Shown here: positions 54,081 through 64,000 of the stretch, in pieces | Layout: every line of letters starts with the position of its first letter | Position numbering within the stretch: the stretch's first letter is position 1 | Source of the DNA: Procambarus clarkii | Lineage: Eukaryota > Arthropoda > Malacostraca > Decapoda > Cambaridae | DNA: 64,000 bases | Reading direction: 5' to 3' | NCBI RefSeq assembly: GCF_040958095.1 | Contig: NC_091208.1 | Span: 13,870,183-13,934,182 of the forward strand | Translations under genes and position numbers: made by a program | Notes under the pieces: generated by a model | Databases searched by the model: none | What the model was told of the DNA's origin: nothing | What the model saw: only the letters and a program-made list of their open reading frames with translations

Positions 54081-54608
54081 CTATATAGCACCATTAAATG
54101 TGCGGGATAATGAGAGGGCGCTAAATATCACCAAGGATGCCAATATAAGAACAGAAACGCATAAGGCGAACGATATCAAAAGTATCCAAGTCACCAAGAA
54201 TTCTATCGAGGGACAAACGACCGCTGGGAACGGTCGGAAAACAAGACACACGCTCGTCCCGGAAGTCAGGACATCCACAATTATATGCACGACCATGAGA
54301 GGAAAAATGCATTTTAGACAATATGGAGGAGGGCGGCGCTCTATTAAGTGACCATGAGTTAAGCGAGTATAGTCAATATGCAACCTCGCCAGAGCTGTTT
54401 CCCATCGCCGGTTACGGTGGTAGTAGGATGGCCACGAGGACACACAACTCTTAAGAGTACGCAGTTGTTGGCAACAAACCTGCCAACGGGTAAGGAGGGA
54501 GGAATGGATAACCGGGTAAAAGTCGGAATAAGAATACCTTTACGAGAGATGGGACAAGAGCGGACAGCTTCCCTGGTGGCAGCATCCGCACCCTCATTTA
54601 AAGGAACA
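54081..54608 (-). pseudogene. ORF2 remnant of LINE copy 2 (RNase H end and C-terminus)
   Basis: Reads GVPLNEGADAATREAVRSCP, equivalent to the RNase H end of copy 1 (NERADAAAKEAVRSCPISRK), then frame-shifted RRWETALARLHIDYTRLTHG and a C-terminal tail. The acidic residues of RNase H upstream of this are deleted. Confidence 0.85.
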
Positions 54609-56258
54609 CCAAACGGGAGGGGACGGAGCGAGAGAGTCAGAGGTAGGGGCGAGGAAGAAAGCAAAGCCTTCTTACCCGCCGGGAAGGAGGAAGGAGAGGA
54701 GACAGGCTTACGCTTCTGACTCAAAGAGACAGGCGTCCCAGTAACAATGCACTGGGCAACAGATTCTAGCATCTGAACAGGAGAAGCAGAACGAGAGCAT
54801 ACATGACAGCCGTTGGGAGAGCGATGGACATCAGCCCGCACTGACAGGCGGCGTGGAGAGCCAATAGACGGAGGAGAAGGATGGGAAGGAGGATCAGACG
54901 AAGAAGACACAGGAGACATGAAAGACCGGGCAGAAAGAAGGGGAACCCCAGTCAGAGGACCAGGAGGGGGACCCTTCGGGACAGAACTGAAAGGAACAGA
55001 GGAAGGAGCCGTGGGCGTGTCAGGGTTTAAGGCTTGGAAACGGTTTTGAGTCTGAGGAAGGCGGGAAGGAAGAGGAGAGGAAGAGCAGAACACGCGAGCA
55101 TAAGAGACGTTAGAATAAGGTGGGAGATGGCGAACTTGGCGCCTCGCCTCAGGAAAAGACAAACACTCCCGGTGCTTCAAGTTGAGGACGGCTGCCTCAA
55201 GCTTGTAATGTATACACGCACGGGAGAAGGTAGGATGGGCCTCACCGCAATTGAGGCAGCGAGCCTGGGAAGAAGTGCACTCTGACTTAGTGACCTTCAC
55301 CCCCACACATAGAACAGAGAGAGACAGTACCAGAGCAGCGGAGGGCACCATGCCCAAACCTCCAGCACTTAATACAGAGCCGAGGAGAGGGAATGTACTC
55401 CTGGACAGAGCACCTGGCACCAGCAAGAATGACAGAGGGTGGAAGGGTCCTACCATCAGAGGTAACCTTCACAACCCGAAGGGGTTGACGGCGACTACCA
55501 CGAAGGAGACGAGTAAACAAGTCTACCTGGAGGACAGAATGGCCCTGGGCTTCGAGGATATGCTGAATATCTTCGTGGCAATCCTGGAGATTCCGAACAC
55601 TGGTTGCAACATGGGGTGGGAGAAGAATAGTGCCAACACTGGCATTCAACCGAGCGTTCTTGGAGACCCGAACAGGGGTCTCACTAAGGCAGGATAAGGC
55701 GGCCAAGCACGAGGCTGCATCCTGAGAAGGAGCAGCAACGACATGTGTACCAAGACAGGTGGGGTGAAAGGTAACAGAGGCACCTACTGAATCAACAAGG
55801 TGCCTATGGAGGGAGAAATCGTCAGGAGGCATAGAATCAAGGAGGAGATCAAAGTATTTGGCCCACGAAGCGGGACCAAACAAGGCTTGATACACATCAG
55901 TATGGGAAGGAATCGAGTGAGTGCGACCGTGGTGAGGAAGGCGTTGAGAACTCCCAGAAAGAGAGAGAGGGGGGTTAAAAGGCACAGTAGTCACAACTAG
56001 AGACTGAGCCGTGCCAAGGGACGAGGTGGTCACCACTGTGGGTTAGGAGCTCGACCCCACCACAGAGGAGGGAGGGGAGCCGAGGGGAGTAGTCAGGGGG
56101 GTCAAATAAGGAGCAAGGTCGGGACCCAATGCAGCGGAGGCTACAGAGCTCGGTCTTCCAACACAGGCCGACTCGGGGGCTTGGTCGCCCAACCGACGAG
56201 CCCGAGAAGGTAAAAGAGGAACATTAATTGACATAAATACGAGAGGCAAGACATTCAT
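54609..56258 (-). pseudogene. ORF1 of LINE copy 2, broken
   Basis: Starts MNVLPLVFMSINVPLLPSRA at 56258; an in-frame TAA at 56043-56045 interrupts, then VVTTSSLGTAQSLVVTTVPF continues. The first knuckle CIKCWRFGHGALRC is intact. A 2-bp deletion at about 55290 ('ttagtgacc' against 'ttagagtgacc' in copy 1) shifts the frame inside the second knuckle. The third knuckle (CLNCGEAHPTFSRAC) and the Pro/Ser-rich region follow to about 54615, where ORF1 is joined to RNase H. Confidence 0.88.
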
Positions 56259-56788
56259 TCACGAATGTGCCCCCATACCCACCATGGTGCCACAATTAGA
56301 GGCAGGACACCCAACAAGAAGCTATCACCGATCATGCCTGGGCCCCCTAGGGGGTACGTCGTTAGCATACGCCCCACTAACGCCACCTTAAGAACCGACA
56401 ATCTGTCGAGATCGGGTTCAGTGACGAAAGGAGAATTGACAATAAAAGGTTCCCCTCGCTCTCGACTTTGAGTATTACAGTTCTACGGGCGTAAGAGTAT
56501 GCCTCCCCAAGCACCCGGGCGTCAAAATAGAAGAAGTCCGAAAGTATAACCAAAACAAGCAAAAGGTCGGCAGAAAACGACAAGTAGATAAGAGAAGAGG
56601 GGGAGAAAAACGAAACATAAGGAAAAGGAAAAGTGATCCGGCATAATTGGAGAAGACAGCAGCAGAAGTATAAGGCCACCAAAGGCCAGACTGTCCCATG
56701 GCAGTCACACGTCACACACAGTCCCATGACTGTCCCAGACTCACATTCCGGCAGCCGACCGGATGGGGAGGGGGTCAAGAGCAGGTAA

Positions 56789-57666
56789 AATTATTGACTT
56801 ATCTGCTTCCCCAGACCTTTATCATTCACAATTTAGAGCCCTGATAATATTGACACGTAACATGAATTAATGCTTTCTAAATGTAGAATCTTTGTGTGAA
56901 TTAGTGAGTTTAAATAAATTACTATAACATCAATGAACCCCGGCTCACATTGGGGTAGAACTGTGTATTATCAGTGCCTGTACATTCGCCAAATATCGGT
57001 GATAGTCAGCCTTTGGTGATAGTCAAGCAAAAATACTTTGATTAGTGACAGAATCTCAGGAGAGTTGCTCGTACAAAACTTATCTGTAGTTGTTAAGTGT
57101 GATCTTATAAGTGCTAACAGAACACTTATCAGAGAAATAGGGGATGATTTTAGACGGATATCAATTATTAATAATAATTTAAAATAGAATAAACAATTGC
57201 GTATTTTGTACTTTCCAACGTTTGACCCCTATAAATAGTTATTTTGCTAATGAAACACGTTTTGGATTAGCACATATAATATTCGATGTGCTTTACATAA
57301 CGAGAATATTATGTCTCCTCTCGGAGAGAGGACCGATCCTAGATTTGATTGTTGCCGAGGGAGGCGGCTTGTTTATTGTACACCTAATACTCATCCTGTG
57401 AGCGGTAGCGCAATAAAGGATTACAGAGGGCACAAAAGGGCTTTATCAGACTTTAACAGAGATTATTACAATAACAAATTCATCTATCCTTCACACCTTA
57501 TAATTACAGTGTCAGCTAGTTACAGAGAATGTTCTATTTCAAGAGCTATATATTCACAGTAAGTCATTATACATTAATGGTAGGTCTTATCGCTAATAAA
57601 TAATCCGATCCTAGAGGCATTGCAATTCCAGGTCACCCACGACAAAGTTAGAGCAAGACTTTATAG
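56789..57666. other. Unassigned AT-rich stretch
   Basis: No gene, RNA or repeat recognised. An 83-codon frame at 57311-57562 has no motif. Confidence 0.5.
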
Positions 57667-59110
57667 CACTTCCTCCATGATCCAGAAACCGGTTAAATGT
57701 CAAGGACTCTACACAAGGATCGTATCAGACACTTGGCCGAGAAGAAATAAGAATCACCAGCTGTTACAAATGTACGACTGCCAACTTTTGTCCGCATGCT
57801 ACAAGTGTAAATATTTAAATAGGATTAAAAGTTACGATTGTGCATAATTGTAATTCCATTCGGGTCACAGCCGAAAGGTCCCGGGTTCGTTTGCTGGGGC
57901 AGGACATGAGTGTTTGGGCAACGCTCCTTTTCACCTGATGTCACTGTTCACCTTGCAGTAAATAGCTACACCTGGGAGTTAGGTATCTGCTGACGTGTGT
58001 TGCATTAAGGGGAATGACCACCTGACACCATTGTTCAGTAGGAGGAAGAGGATGAGGGAGGGTTGCCAGATGGGGAAATAATGAATTAATTCGGTAAAAT
58101 AGAGAATATCAGTTTTGTTTCTAATGTGTTATGTTCGTTCGTATGTATGAACCCAATTAAAAAAAGACTGTCGGTGGCAGTAAAGAAGTGAAAATATTTT
58201 GTTAATAACAAAAGATGATCTGAGATTAATAGTAAGTGTTTATGAATATATTTTTCAAATATAAATATCTAACGGATTATTTATTGACTTTTTTCGATTT
58301 GCTCTAATTGACCATTATAACTAGTTTTTTTTTTATTCCACAGGTGAGTACAGGAACAGACATCTGCTGAGTCATGTTAGCAGGACGAGAGCCGTTGCTT
58401 CCCAGAGCTTATGCCTTACCCACTAAGAGAAGTTTCCTGACAGGGGCCTGACAGTTGAGTGGACAGCACTCAGGATTCGTAGTCCTAAGGTTCCGGTTTC
58501 GATCCCCGGTGGAGGCGGAAACAGATGGGCAAAGGTTCTTTCACACTGATGCCCCTATTCACTTAGCAGTTAATAGGTACCTGGAAGTTAGACAGCTGCT
58601 TCCTGGGGATATGTAACAAAAAGGAGGCCAGATCGAGGACCGGGCCTCCGGGACGCTAAGCCCCGAAATCATCTCAATTAAGAGAACCTCAACATAACCT
58701 CCCATGGAATACCACCCACCTATCGTTTAACAACTAGGTACACAATACTGGATGAACAGAGCAGTACATTTCAGGATTGGCGCCTAGTCGATTCTCCCCG
58801 TTCACGATGTGAAACTTTGTTCTACTTGTGAATAATACCTTGCGAGAATAAACTATATATTTTTAGGCATATTTAGAAATGCGTGATTTGCCAGCCAGCC
58901 ATAATTGTCTTAACCTAAGAACTGTGCTGCCAACATTATGTGCAACAACTGTGCTGCCAACCTTATGTGCAACAACTGTGCTGCCAACATTACGTGCAAG
59001 AACCGTGCATTTTGCTTACTGCTCAATAGTGAGCGGAGGTGCTAGATGGCCTTGTTGTAGTTTGTCAAGAGCGGCAGGTTTGAAGCAGTCATAGACAGAC
59101 TTCGGTGGCG
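57667..59110 (+). repeat. Composite dispersed repeat 'R', copy 2
   Basis: Collinear with 25145-26476 and 28700-28810: the same old SINE body at 57870-58030, the tRNA-type SINE at 58443-58700, the 27-bp minisatellite at 58918-59010 (3-4 units) and the 'gcattttgcttactg' block. It lacks the 2.1-kb insertion. It is cut at about 59110 by LINE copy 3. Confidence 0.88.
58443..58700 (+). repeat. tRNA-derived SINE inside repeat R copy 2
   Basis: Head GGCCTGACAGTTGAGTGGAC, B box mutated to GGTTTCGATCCC, body as in 25939-26190 with a small deletion ('cagctgcttcctggggatat'). Present at the same place as in R copy 1. Confidence 0.88.
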
Positions 59111-59250
59111 AGAAAGTAAGGTAAGGTAATTATCAAAAGAAGGCACCAAACCGGGAAGGCTATGTAGCATAATCAAAGTGCGAAATAATCAGAGGGCGCT
59201 AAATATCGCCAAGAATGCCAATACGAGAACAAAAACGCGTAAGGCGAACG

Positions 59251-59621
59251 CAACCCGTTCTCGCAAATTTAATAAGTCAATATTGACTTATTAAATATGT
59301 GCATAGGAAACATACTTAACATAATAATTTCCCTTGAAAAGCTTCATAGAAAACACCGACCTTACCTAACCTACTTAGTATGTTAAGATAAGCATCTTAT
59401 TGCTTCGTAATTACAATTATTACCTAACCTATACCTATAATAGGTTAAGTAACAATTGTAATTACGAAGCTATAAGATGCTTATTTTAACATACTAAGTA
59501 GGTTAGGTAAGGTCGGTGTTTTCTATGAAGCTTTTCAACGGAAACTATTATGTTTAGTATGTCACCTATGCACGCAACTAATAAGTCAATATTGACTTAT
59601 TAAATTTGCGAGAACGGGTTG
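59251..59621. mobile_element. MITE-like foldback element, 371 bp
   Basis: Almost the whole element is one inverted repeat: arms of ~180 bp starting CAACCCGTTCTCGCAAATTT and ending in its complement. Each arm carries the palindrome TAATAAGTCAATATTGACTTATTA (12 bases mirrored in 12). It is flanked by an 8-bp duplication GGCGAACG (59243-59250, 59622-59629), and removing it restores the LINE sequence seen in copy 1. An 8-bp duplication is typical of hAT, among others. There is no coding capacity. Confidence 0.9.
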
Positions 59622-59629
59622 GGCGAACG

Positions 59630-62600
59630 ATATCAAAAGTATCTGATTCACCTAGAATTCTATCGAGAGACAAGTGATCGCGAGGGATGGTCGGAAAGCA
59701 AAACACACGCTCGTCCTGGAAGTCAGGACATTCAACAAGGATATGCACAACCGTATGAGGGACAACGCAATTCGGACAATAAGGAGCAGGGCGGCACTCC
59801 ATTAAGTGACCGTGGGTTAAGCGAGTATGGCCAACGCGCAGCCGTGCCAAAGCAGTTTCCTGTAACCAGCGGTGGTAGGAGGAAGGCCACGGGGACACAC
59901 TATGTTTGAGAGTATGCAGCTTGTTACTAACCACAGAGGACCAACAACCCTGCCAACGGGCAAGGATGGAGGAATAAATAACAGGATAAAAATCGGAATA
60001 AGGAATACCTTTACGGGAGATGGGACAAGAACGGATAGCTTCCTTAGCGGCAGCATCCACCCGTTCATTGAAAGAAACACCAATATGGCTGGGAACCCAG
60101 CAAAACTCTACTGATATATATTTACTAGAAATAAGAAACAGCCAATGTTGAATCTCAATGACCACCGGATGGACAGGATTGAAGGACCCTAGAGTCATGA
60201 GGGCACTACGAGAGTCAACTACAACCACAAAGGAGGAATGATAATGAGAAAGCAAGAGACGGAGAGCATAGAGAATAGCATAAAGTTCTGCCGTAAAGAC
60301 GGTAGCCTCCGAAGGGAGACGACACATATAAGTATGGTAAGGAAAAACAACAGAGTAGCCCACACCGTCCGCAAACTTAGACCCATCAGTGAAGATGGAA
60401 ATAGAGTGGGAGTGCGAAGAAAAGTGCTCAAGGAAGAGGCTCTTCAGAATCGTAGGAGGGCTAAAGGCTTTAGTAATACAGGTCAAGGACGTACAAAACT
60501 TGGGAAGGGGGACTCTCCACGGAGGCAAGGAAGGAACTATATGAGGAGAAACATTAGAAGTATGAACAGAAAGAGAATCCTGTAAGCGAGATAACCGGAC
60601 AGAAAGAGGGAGAGGATGAAGAGGAACAGGAACCACAGGAGGAGGAAAAGTCAAAGCACGACAGAGGTGAGAGGAAGGATGTTGTAAGGACCGCACAAGA
60701 TTGTGAAGACAGTAGCGATCACGGCGGTCCTGAAGAGAGAGAAAGCCAGTGTCAACATACAAACTGAGGGCAGGAGTCGAACGGAAGGTACTAGAGCTGA
60801 GACGCAACCCAGTATGGTGCAAAGCAACAAGACGGCGAAGAGTAGGTGAAGCAGAAGAGTATGAAGGGCAACCATAATCGAGTTTAGACAGGACGAGAGA
60901 AGTGCAAAGAGAGGAGCGTGCGCCTATCCTCTTCCCAAGAAGTATGGGACAAAACCTTAAGTAGGTTAAGGGCCTTAGAGCATTCAACTCGGAGGTAAGA
61001 GATATGGGCTGACCAAGACACACGAGTGTCAAAGACCAACCCCAAAAGCTTTGCGGAATCCCTGTACACAATGGGATGACCATAAAGCGACAAAGAGGGA
61101 CGAAGAACGACATGCTTCCGAGTAAAAGTCACAGCACAAGTCTTAGACGCAGAGAACTTGAAGCCATGATCGGTGGCTCAAGACGACACGGCATCAATCG
61201 CAAGTTGAAGCCGCCGTTGAAGGAGAGGCGAATCATCACCCCGACAGTAAAGGGTAAGATCATCAACACAGAGAGTGGAGAAGACGCCAGAAGGAAGAGA
61301 GGAAAGAAGACCGTTGAGGGCAACTAGAAAAAGAGTAGTGCTCAGATCACTACCCTGGGGTACACCCTCATACTGCCGAAAAGGGGCAGAGAGAGTGGTA
61401 CCAAGCCGCACACGAAAGGAACGACGAGAGAGGAAGCTCTGGAAGAAGAGAGGGAGGTTCCCACCAAGGCCAAAAAGAATGAAGTTGAGACAGAATATGA
61501 TACCACCAGGTAGTGTCGTAAGCCTTTTCCAGGTCAAAAAGGACGGCAACAACGGAGGTCTTCGCAGCAAAAGCAGTACGAATGTAGACCTCCAAGTTCA
61601 CCAGGACAACCGTTGTGCTGCGGCACTTGCGAAAACCAAATTGAGAAGGGGAGAGGTGATTGTGTTCTAAGAACCACATCAAACGAACGTTAACCATACG
61701 TTCAAAGAGCTTGCAGACACAACTCGTGAGGGCAATAGGGCGGAAGTCCTTGGGGGATGACTCGAGAGACCCTGGTTTCCAAACAGGGAGGACAACAGCA
61801 TCGAGCCAGTCTTCAGGGACTGACGACGACTCCCAGACCCGATTGTACAGACTCAGTAAATACTGAGACGTGCACGGAGGAAGATGGCGATGGCATAATG
61901 AATGCCATCGGAGCCCGCTGCCATAGAACCGCAAAGGGCTAGGGCAGACTGAAGCTCAGAGAGAGAGAAGGGATCATTATAGGGAAGGCTAAGATAAGTA
62001 CAGAAATTTAAAGGATGAGATTCAAGAATAGGTTTACGAAGAAGGAAGGATTGGGGAAGATGAGAACCAGAACTAACAGAGGAAAAATGGAAACCCAGTT
62101 CGGTCGCGACCTGCAACGGGTCCGCTACAAGAGCACCATGGAGGCGAAGGACCGGTGAGACATCAGGAACGAACTTCCCTGCAATCTTGCGGATACGCTT
62201 CCTGACCAGTGGGAGAGGAGTTTCGGACATAACGGTGGAGACATAAGACGCCCAGCAAGCACGTTTAGCCACTTGGATGGTCCTATGGGCCACTGCACTC
62301 GCCTTCCGAAACAAAAGAAAAGACTCAAACGTCTGCCGGCGGCGATGTCTCTTCCAGGCTGCACGCTTACAGCGGACAGCCCGAGCACAGTCCACATTCC
62401 ACCAGGGAACGCACTTCCGCGTTCCCCGAGAGGAAGAGCGAGGAATAGAGTGGAGGGCAGCGTCAAAAACCGTGTCATGAAAAAGATGGAGGGCGCAAGG
62501 GAGAGGCAGAATGGAGACGTCGGAAATAGTAGCACAGAGAGTAAAGAGGCGCCAGTCAGCCTCGGCAAACCGCCACCTTGAGAAGGAGAAAGGAGGGTGA

Positions 62601-63310
62601 AAAGAGATAAAAGTAACAAGGATAGGAAAATGGTCACTGCCATGGAAGTCATCAAGGACCCGCCACCCGAAATCTAAGGAAAGGGATGACGAGCACAAAG
62701 AAAGATCGAGACAAGAAAGAGAGCGAGTCCGAGAGTCCAAATGAGTGGGCTAACCAGAATTAAGAAGGGACAGGGAAAAAGAGAGGATGAAAGGTTCAAG
62801 GAGGCGACCCCGGGTGTTTGTCAGCACATCACCCCAAAGGGCATGACGACAATTGAAATCGTCCAGCAGGAGCACAGGCTCCGGCAAGGAGTCTAGGAGG
62901 TGTTTAAGATCGGGAAGAGAAAGTGGGACAGTGGGGGGGAGATAAATGGAACAAACCGTGTACCATCTACGCACGAAGACACGGCAGCAGAACAGTGGAG
63001 AGGCGAGGAAAAAAGTAAGGGGACAAAGGGAACATCAGAGCGAATCAAGAGAGCAGAAGAATTATGGACCCCAGCCGTCGCTAGGGGTGGGGGAGAGAAA
63101 AGAATAGCCACAGAAGCGACCAGGACGAGCACCAAGCATCGGCTCCTGGAGACAGACACAAAGGGGCGAAAACTGTGAAATGAGAAGTTGGAGGTCAAGG
63201 AAATTGGCATAAAATCCACGGATGTTCCATTGAAGAGAAGACATCAGCAAAGAGAGAGAGGAGAGCAACAGAGAGCAAAGAAGAAACAAAGGTGAAGAAG
63301 GAACAGCATG
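59630..63310 (-). pseudogene. ORF2 of LINE copy 3 (endonuclease, RT, RNase H), frame-shifted
   Basis: Pieces in order: endonuclease start LQWNIRGFYANFLDLQLLIS (63240); VLLDDFNCRHALWGD at ~62850 (Gly of the GDFN motif changed to Asp); SDHFPILV (~62630); RT start FRPIALTSCVCKLFERMV (~61720), VLFDLEKAYDTTWWYH, GVPQGSDLSTTLF, LCVDDLTLYC (YVDD changed to CVDD). Then RNase H SIFTDGSKFADGVGYSVVFP, FTAELYAILYALRLL, VDSRSALMTLG and NERVDAAAKEA. Frame changes lie near 63060, 62740, 61900, 61560, 61180 and 61120. Catalytic changes and shifts make it inactive. Confidence 0.88.
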
Positions 63311-63787
63311 CTAAAAAAGCACAGGGTCAGCAAAGTCAGGGTTAAGGGGCATGGGTAAACTGAGTAAAGAAGGAGGGAAAGAAGCGGGAGGACAGACCAG
63401 AGGTGGACAAGCAGGGTCTGGAGGAGAAGGAAGGGGAGGAGGAGGGGCAGAAAGAGGGGAGCGCACCTCAGCAAGGGCAGTAACCGAGATGGAACCGGGG
63501 GCGAAAGAAACTCTCACAGTAGGAACAGGGGGCACCACCACCGAAGCGGGAGGGCAAAGAACGATAGAATCAGAGATAGGGGGTGAAGAAGAAAGCGAAG
63601 CCTTCTTACCGAACGAGGAGGAGGAAGGAGAGGAGCCAGGTTTCCGCTTCTGACTCAAAGATACACGCGTCCCAGCAGCAATGTACTGGGCAACAGATTC
63701 CAGTGTCTCGATAAGAGAAGAAGAGCGAGAGCGAACAACACGACCATCAGGAGAGCGATGGACATCGGCCCGCACAGTCAGGCGGTA
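63311..63787 (-). pseudogene. ORF1 3' part of LINE copy 3
   Basis: Reads MRADVHRSPDGRVVRSRSSS and on through a Ser/Pro-rich region to PLNPDFADPVLF, matching the C-terminal ~150 residues of copy 1 ORF1. The zinc knuckles are lost upstream. It ends TAG, followed two bases later by the next ATG (TAGCATG), in contrast to TAATG in copy 1. Confidence 0.85.
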
Positions 63788-64000
63788 TGAGGAAGCAGGA
63801 ATTCATACAGATGAGGAAACTAGCAGCAGGAGGGTTATCAGGCTCGCAGAGGTCAACGTTAAAGTTCCCAGAAATAATTAAGTGGTTTTTGTTCAGTCTG
63901 TTCTCTAGTATTAGACTTCTAAGGTTAGAGTTAAATTCAGTCACATCAGTGTTAGGAATCCTGTAGATTGCTCCCACAGTCAGGACAGCATCGATACCCC
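63788..64000 (-). pseudogene. Endonuclease fragment of another LINE (CR1/Jockey-like)
   Basis: The minus frame open from the window edge reads GAIYRIPNTDVTEFNSNLRS, then 'NKNHLIISGNFNVDLCEP' and NPPAASFLICMNS. This is the AP-endonuclease region around the catalytic GDFN motif, here GNFN (Asp to Asn). The frame runs off the window at 64000 and stops where LINE copy 3 begins. Confidence 0.75.

Larger units (their letters stand above)
54043..56774 (-). mobile_element. LINE copy 2, internally deleted, with intact ends
   Basis: Same family as 32283-38474, and the ends are defined by a 14-bp duplication. The 5' UTR (56774-56260) is complete and extends ~120 bp beyond copy 1. ORF1 is present; about 3.5 kb (all of the endonuclease and RT and the start of RNase H) is missing, and the RNase H end and 3' tail follow directly. 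Since both ends and the duplication are intact, it probably retrotransposed already deleted or was copied with a template jump. Confidence 0.9.
59118..63787 (-). mobile_element. LINE copy 3, 5'-truncated in ORF1, many frame breaks
   Basis: Same family as copies 1 and 2. The 3' end GATAATTACCTTACCTTAC is at about 59118. It runs up to ORF1 at about 63785, where it abuts an unrelated LINE fragment. ORF2 is represented across its length but in at least six frames. A 371-bp hairpin element sits in the 3' part of ORF2. Confidence 0.88.

Overview
This window looks like repeat-rich nuclear DNA from an animal, most likely a decapod crustacean such as a crayfish or lobster. That assignment is inference: it rests on tRNA-derived SINEs of a type I associate with decapod genomes, on the mix of Ty3/Gypsy, RLE-type, CR1-like and RNase H-bearing LINEs, on short TTAGG-type arrays, and on very long microsatellites. 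I found no host protein-coding gene, rRNA gene or intact tRNA gene that I can defend. Nearly every long reading frame belongs to a mobile element or is a by-product of a tandem repeat.

Layout. 1-2735: a SINE scrap, a 36-bp tandem repeat, a (CT)n tract, a 1.2-kb C-rich 23-bp minisatellite and a 285-bp (TA)n block. 2736-3895: 3' part of an LINE with a restriction-like endonuclease. 3890-16400: a Ty3/Gypsy retrotransposon on the minus strand (1.27-kb LTRs, tRNA-Leu-like primer site, gag, protease, RT, RNase H, integrase). Its 3' LTR is rearranged into a foldback. 16401-18287: an unidentified open frame, then a SCAN-like gag that runs into a 500-N gap (18288-18787). 18788-25140: AT-rich DNA with SINEs, a CR1-like 3' fragment and minisatellites. 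25145-29604: a composite repeat that recurs at 57667-59110 and, inverted and split, between 38985 and 48280. 29605-31470: minisatellites. 32283-38474: a nearly complete LINE with ORF1 and ORF2 (endonuclease, RT, RNase H). Two relatives lie at 54043-56774 (internally deleted) and 59118-63787 (5'-truncated and carrying a MITE-like hairpin). 63788-64000: part of another LINE endonuclease.

The most interesting material lies in 39.4-52.0 kb. Four related insertions (A 39424-41751 minus, C 42027-48057 plus, B 44501-46762 minus nested inside C, D about 50143-52030 minus) each encode an ORF1/Gag-like protein with a CCHC knuckle and a conserved C-terminal block. Each then goes directly into a 3' UTR and poly(A), with no reverse transcriptase. 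A, B and C have clear target-site duplications of 12, 10 and 10 bp. They therefore look like an ORF1-only (HAL1-like) non-LTR family that must borrow an RT from elsewhere. The RNase H LINEs in the same window are possible but unproven donors.

Many coding frames are broken by 1-2 bp indels, several in or near homopolymers, while the two Gypsy LTRs differ by only about fifteen positions. Some breaks may therefore be assembly errors rather than old mutations.
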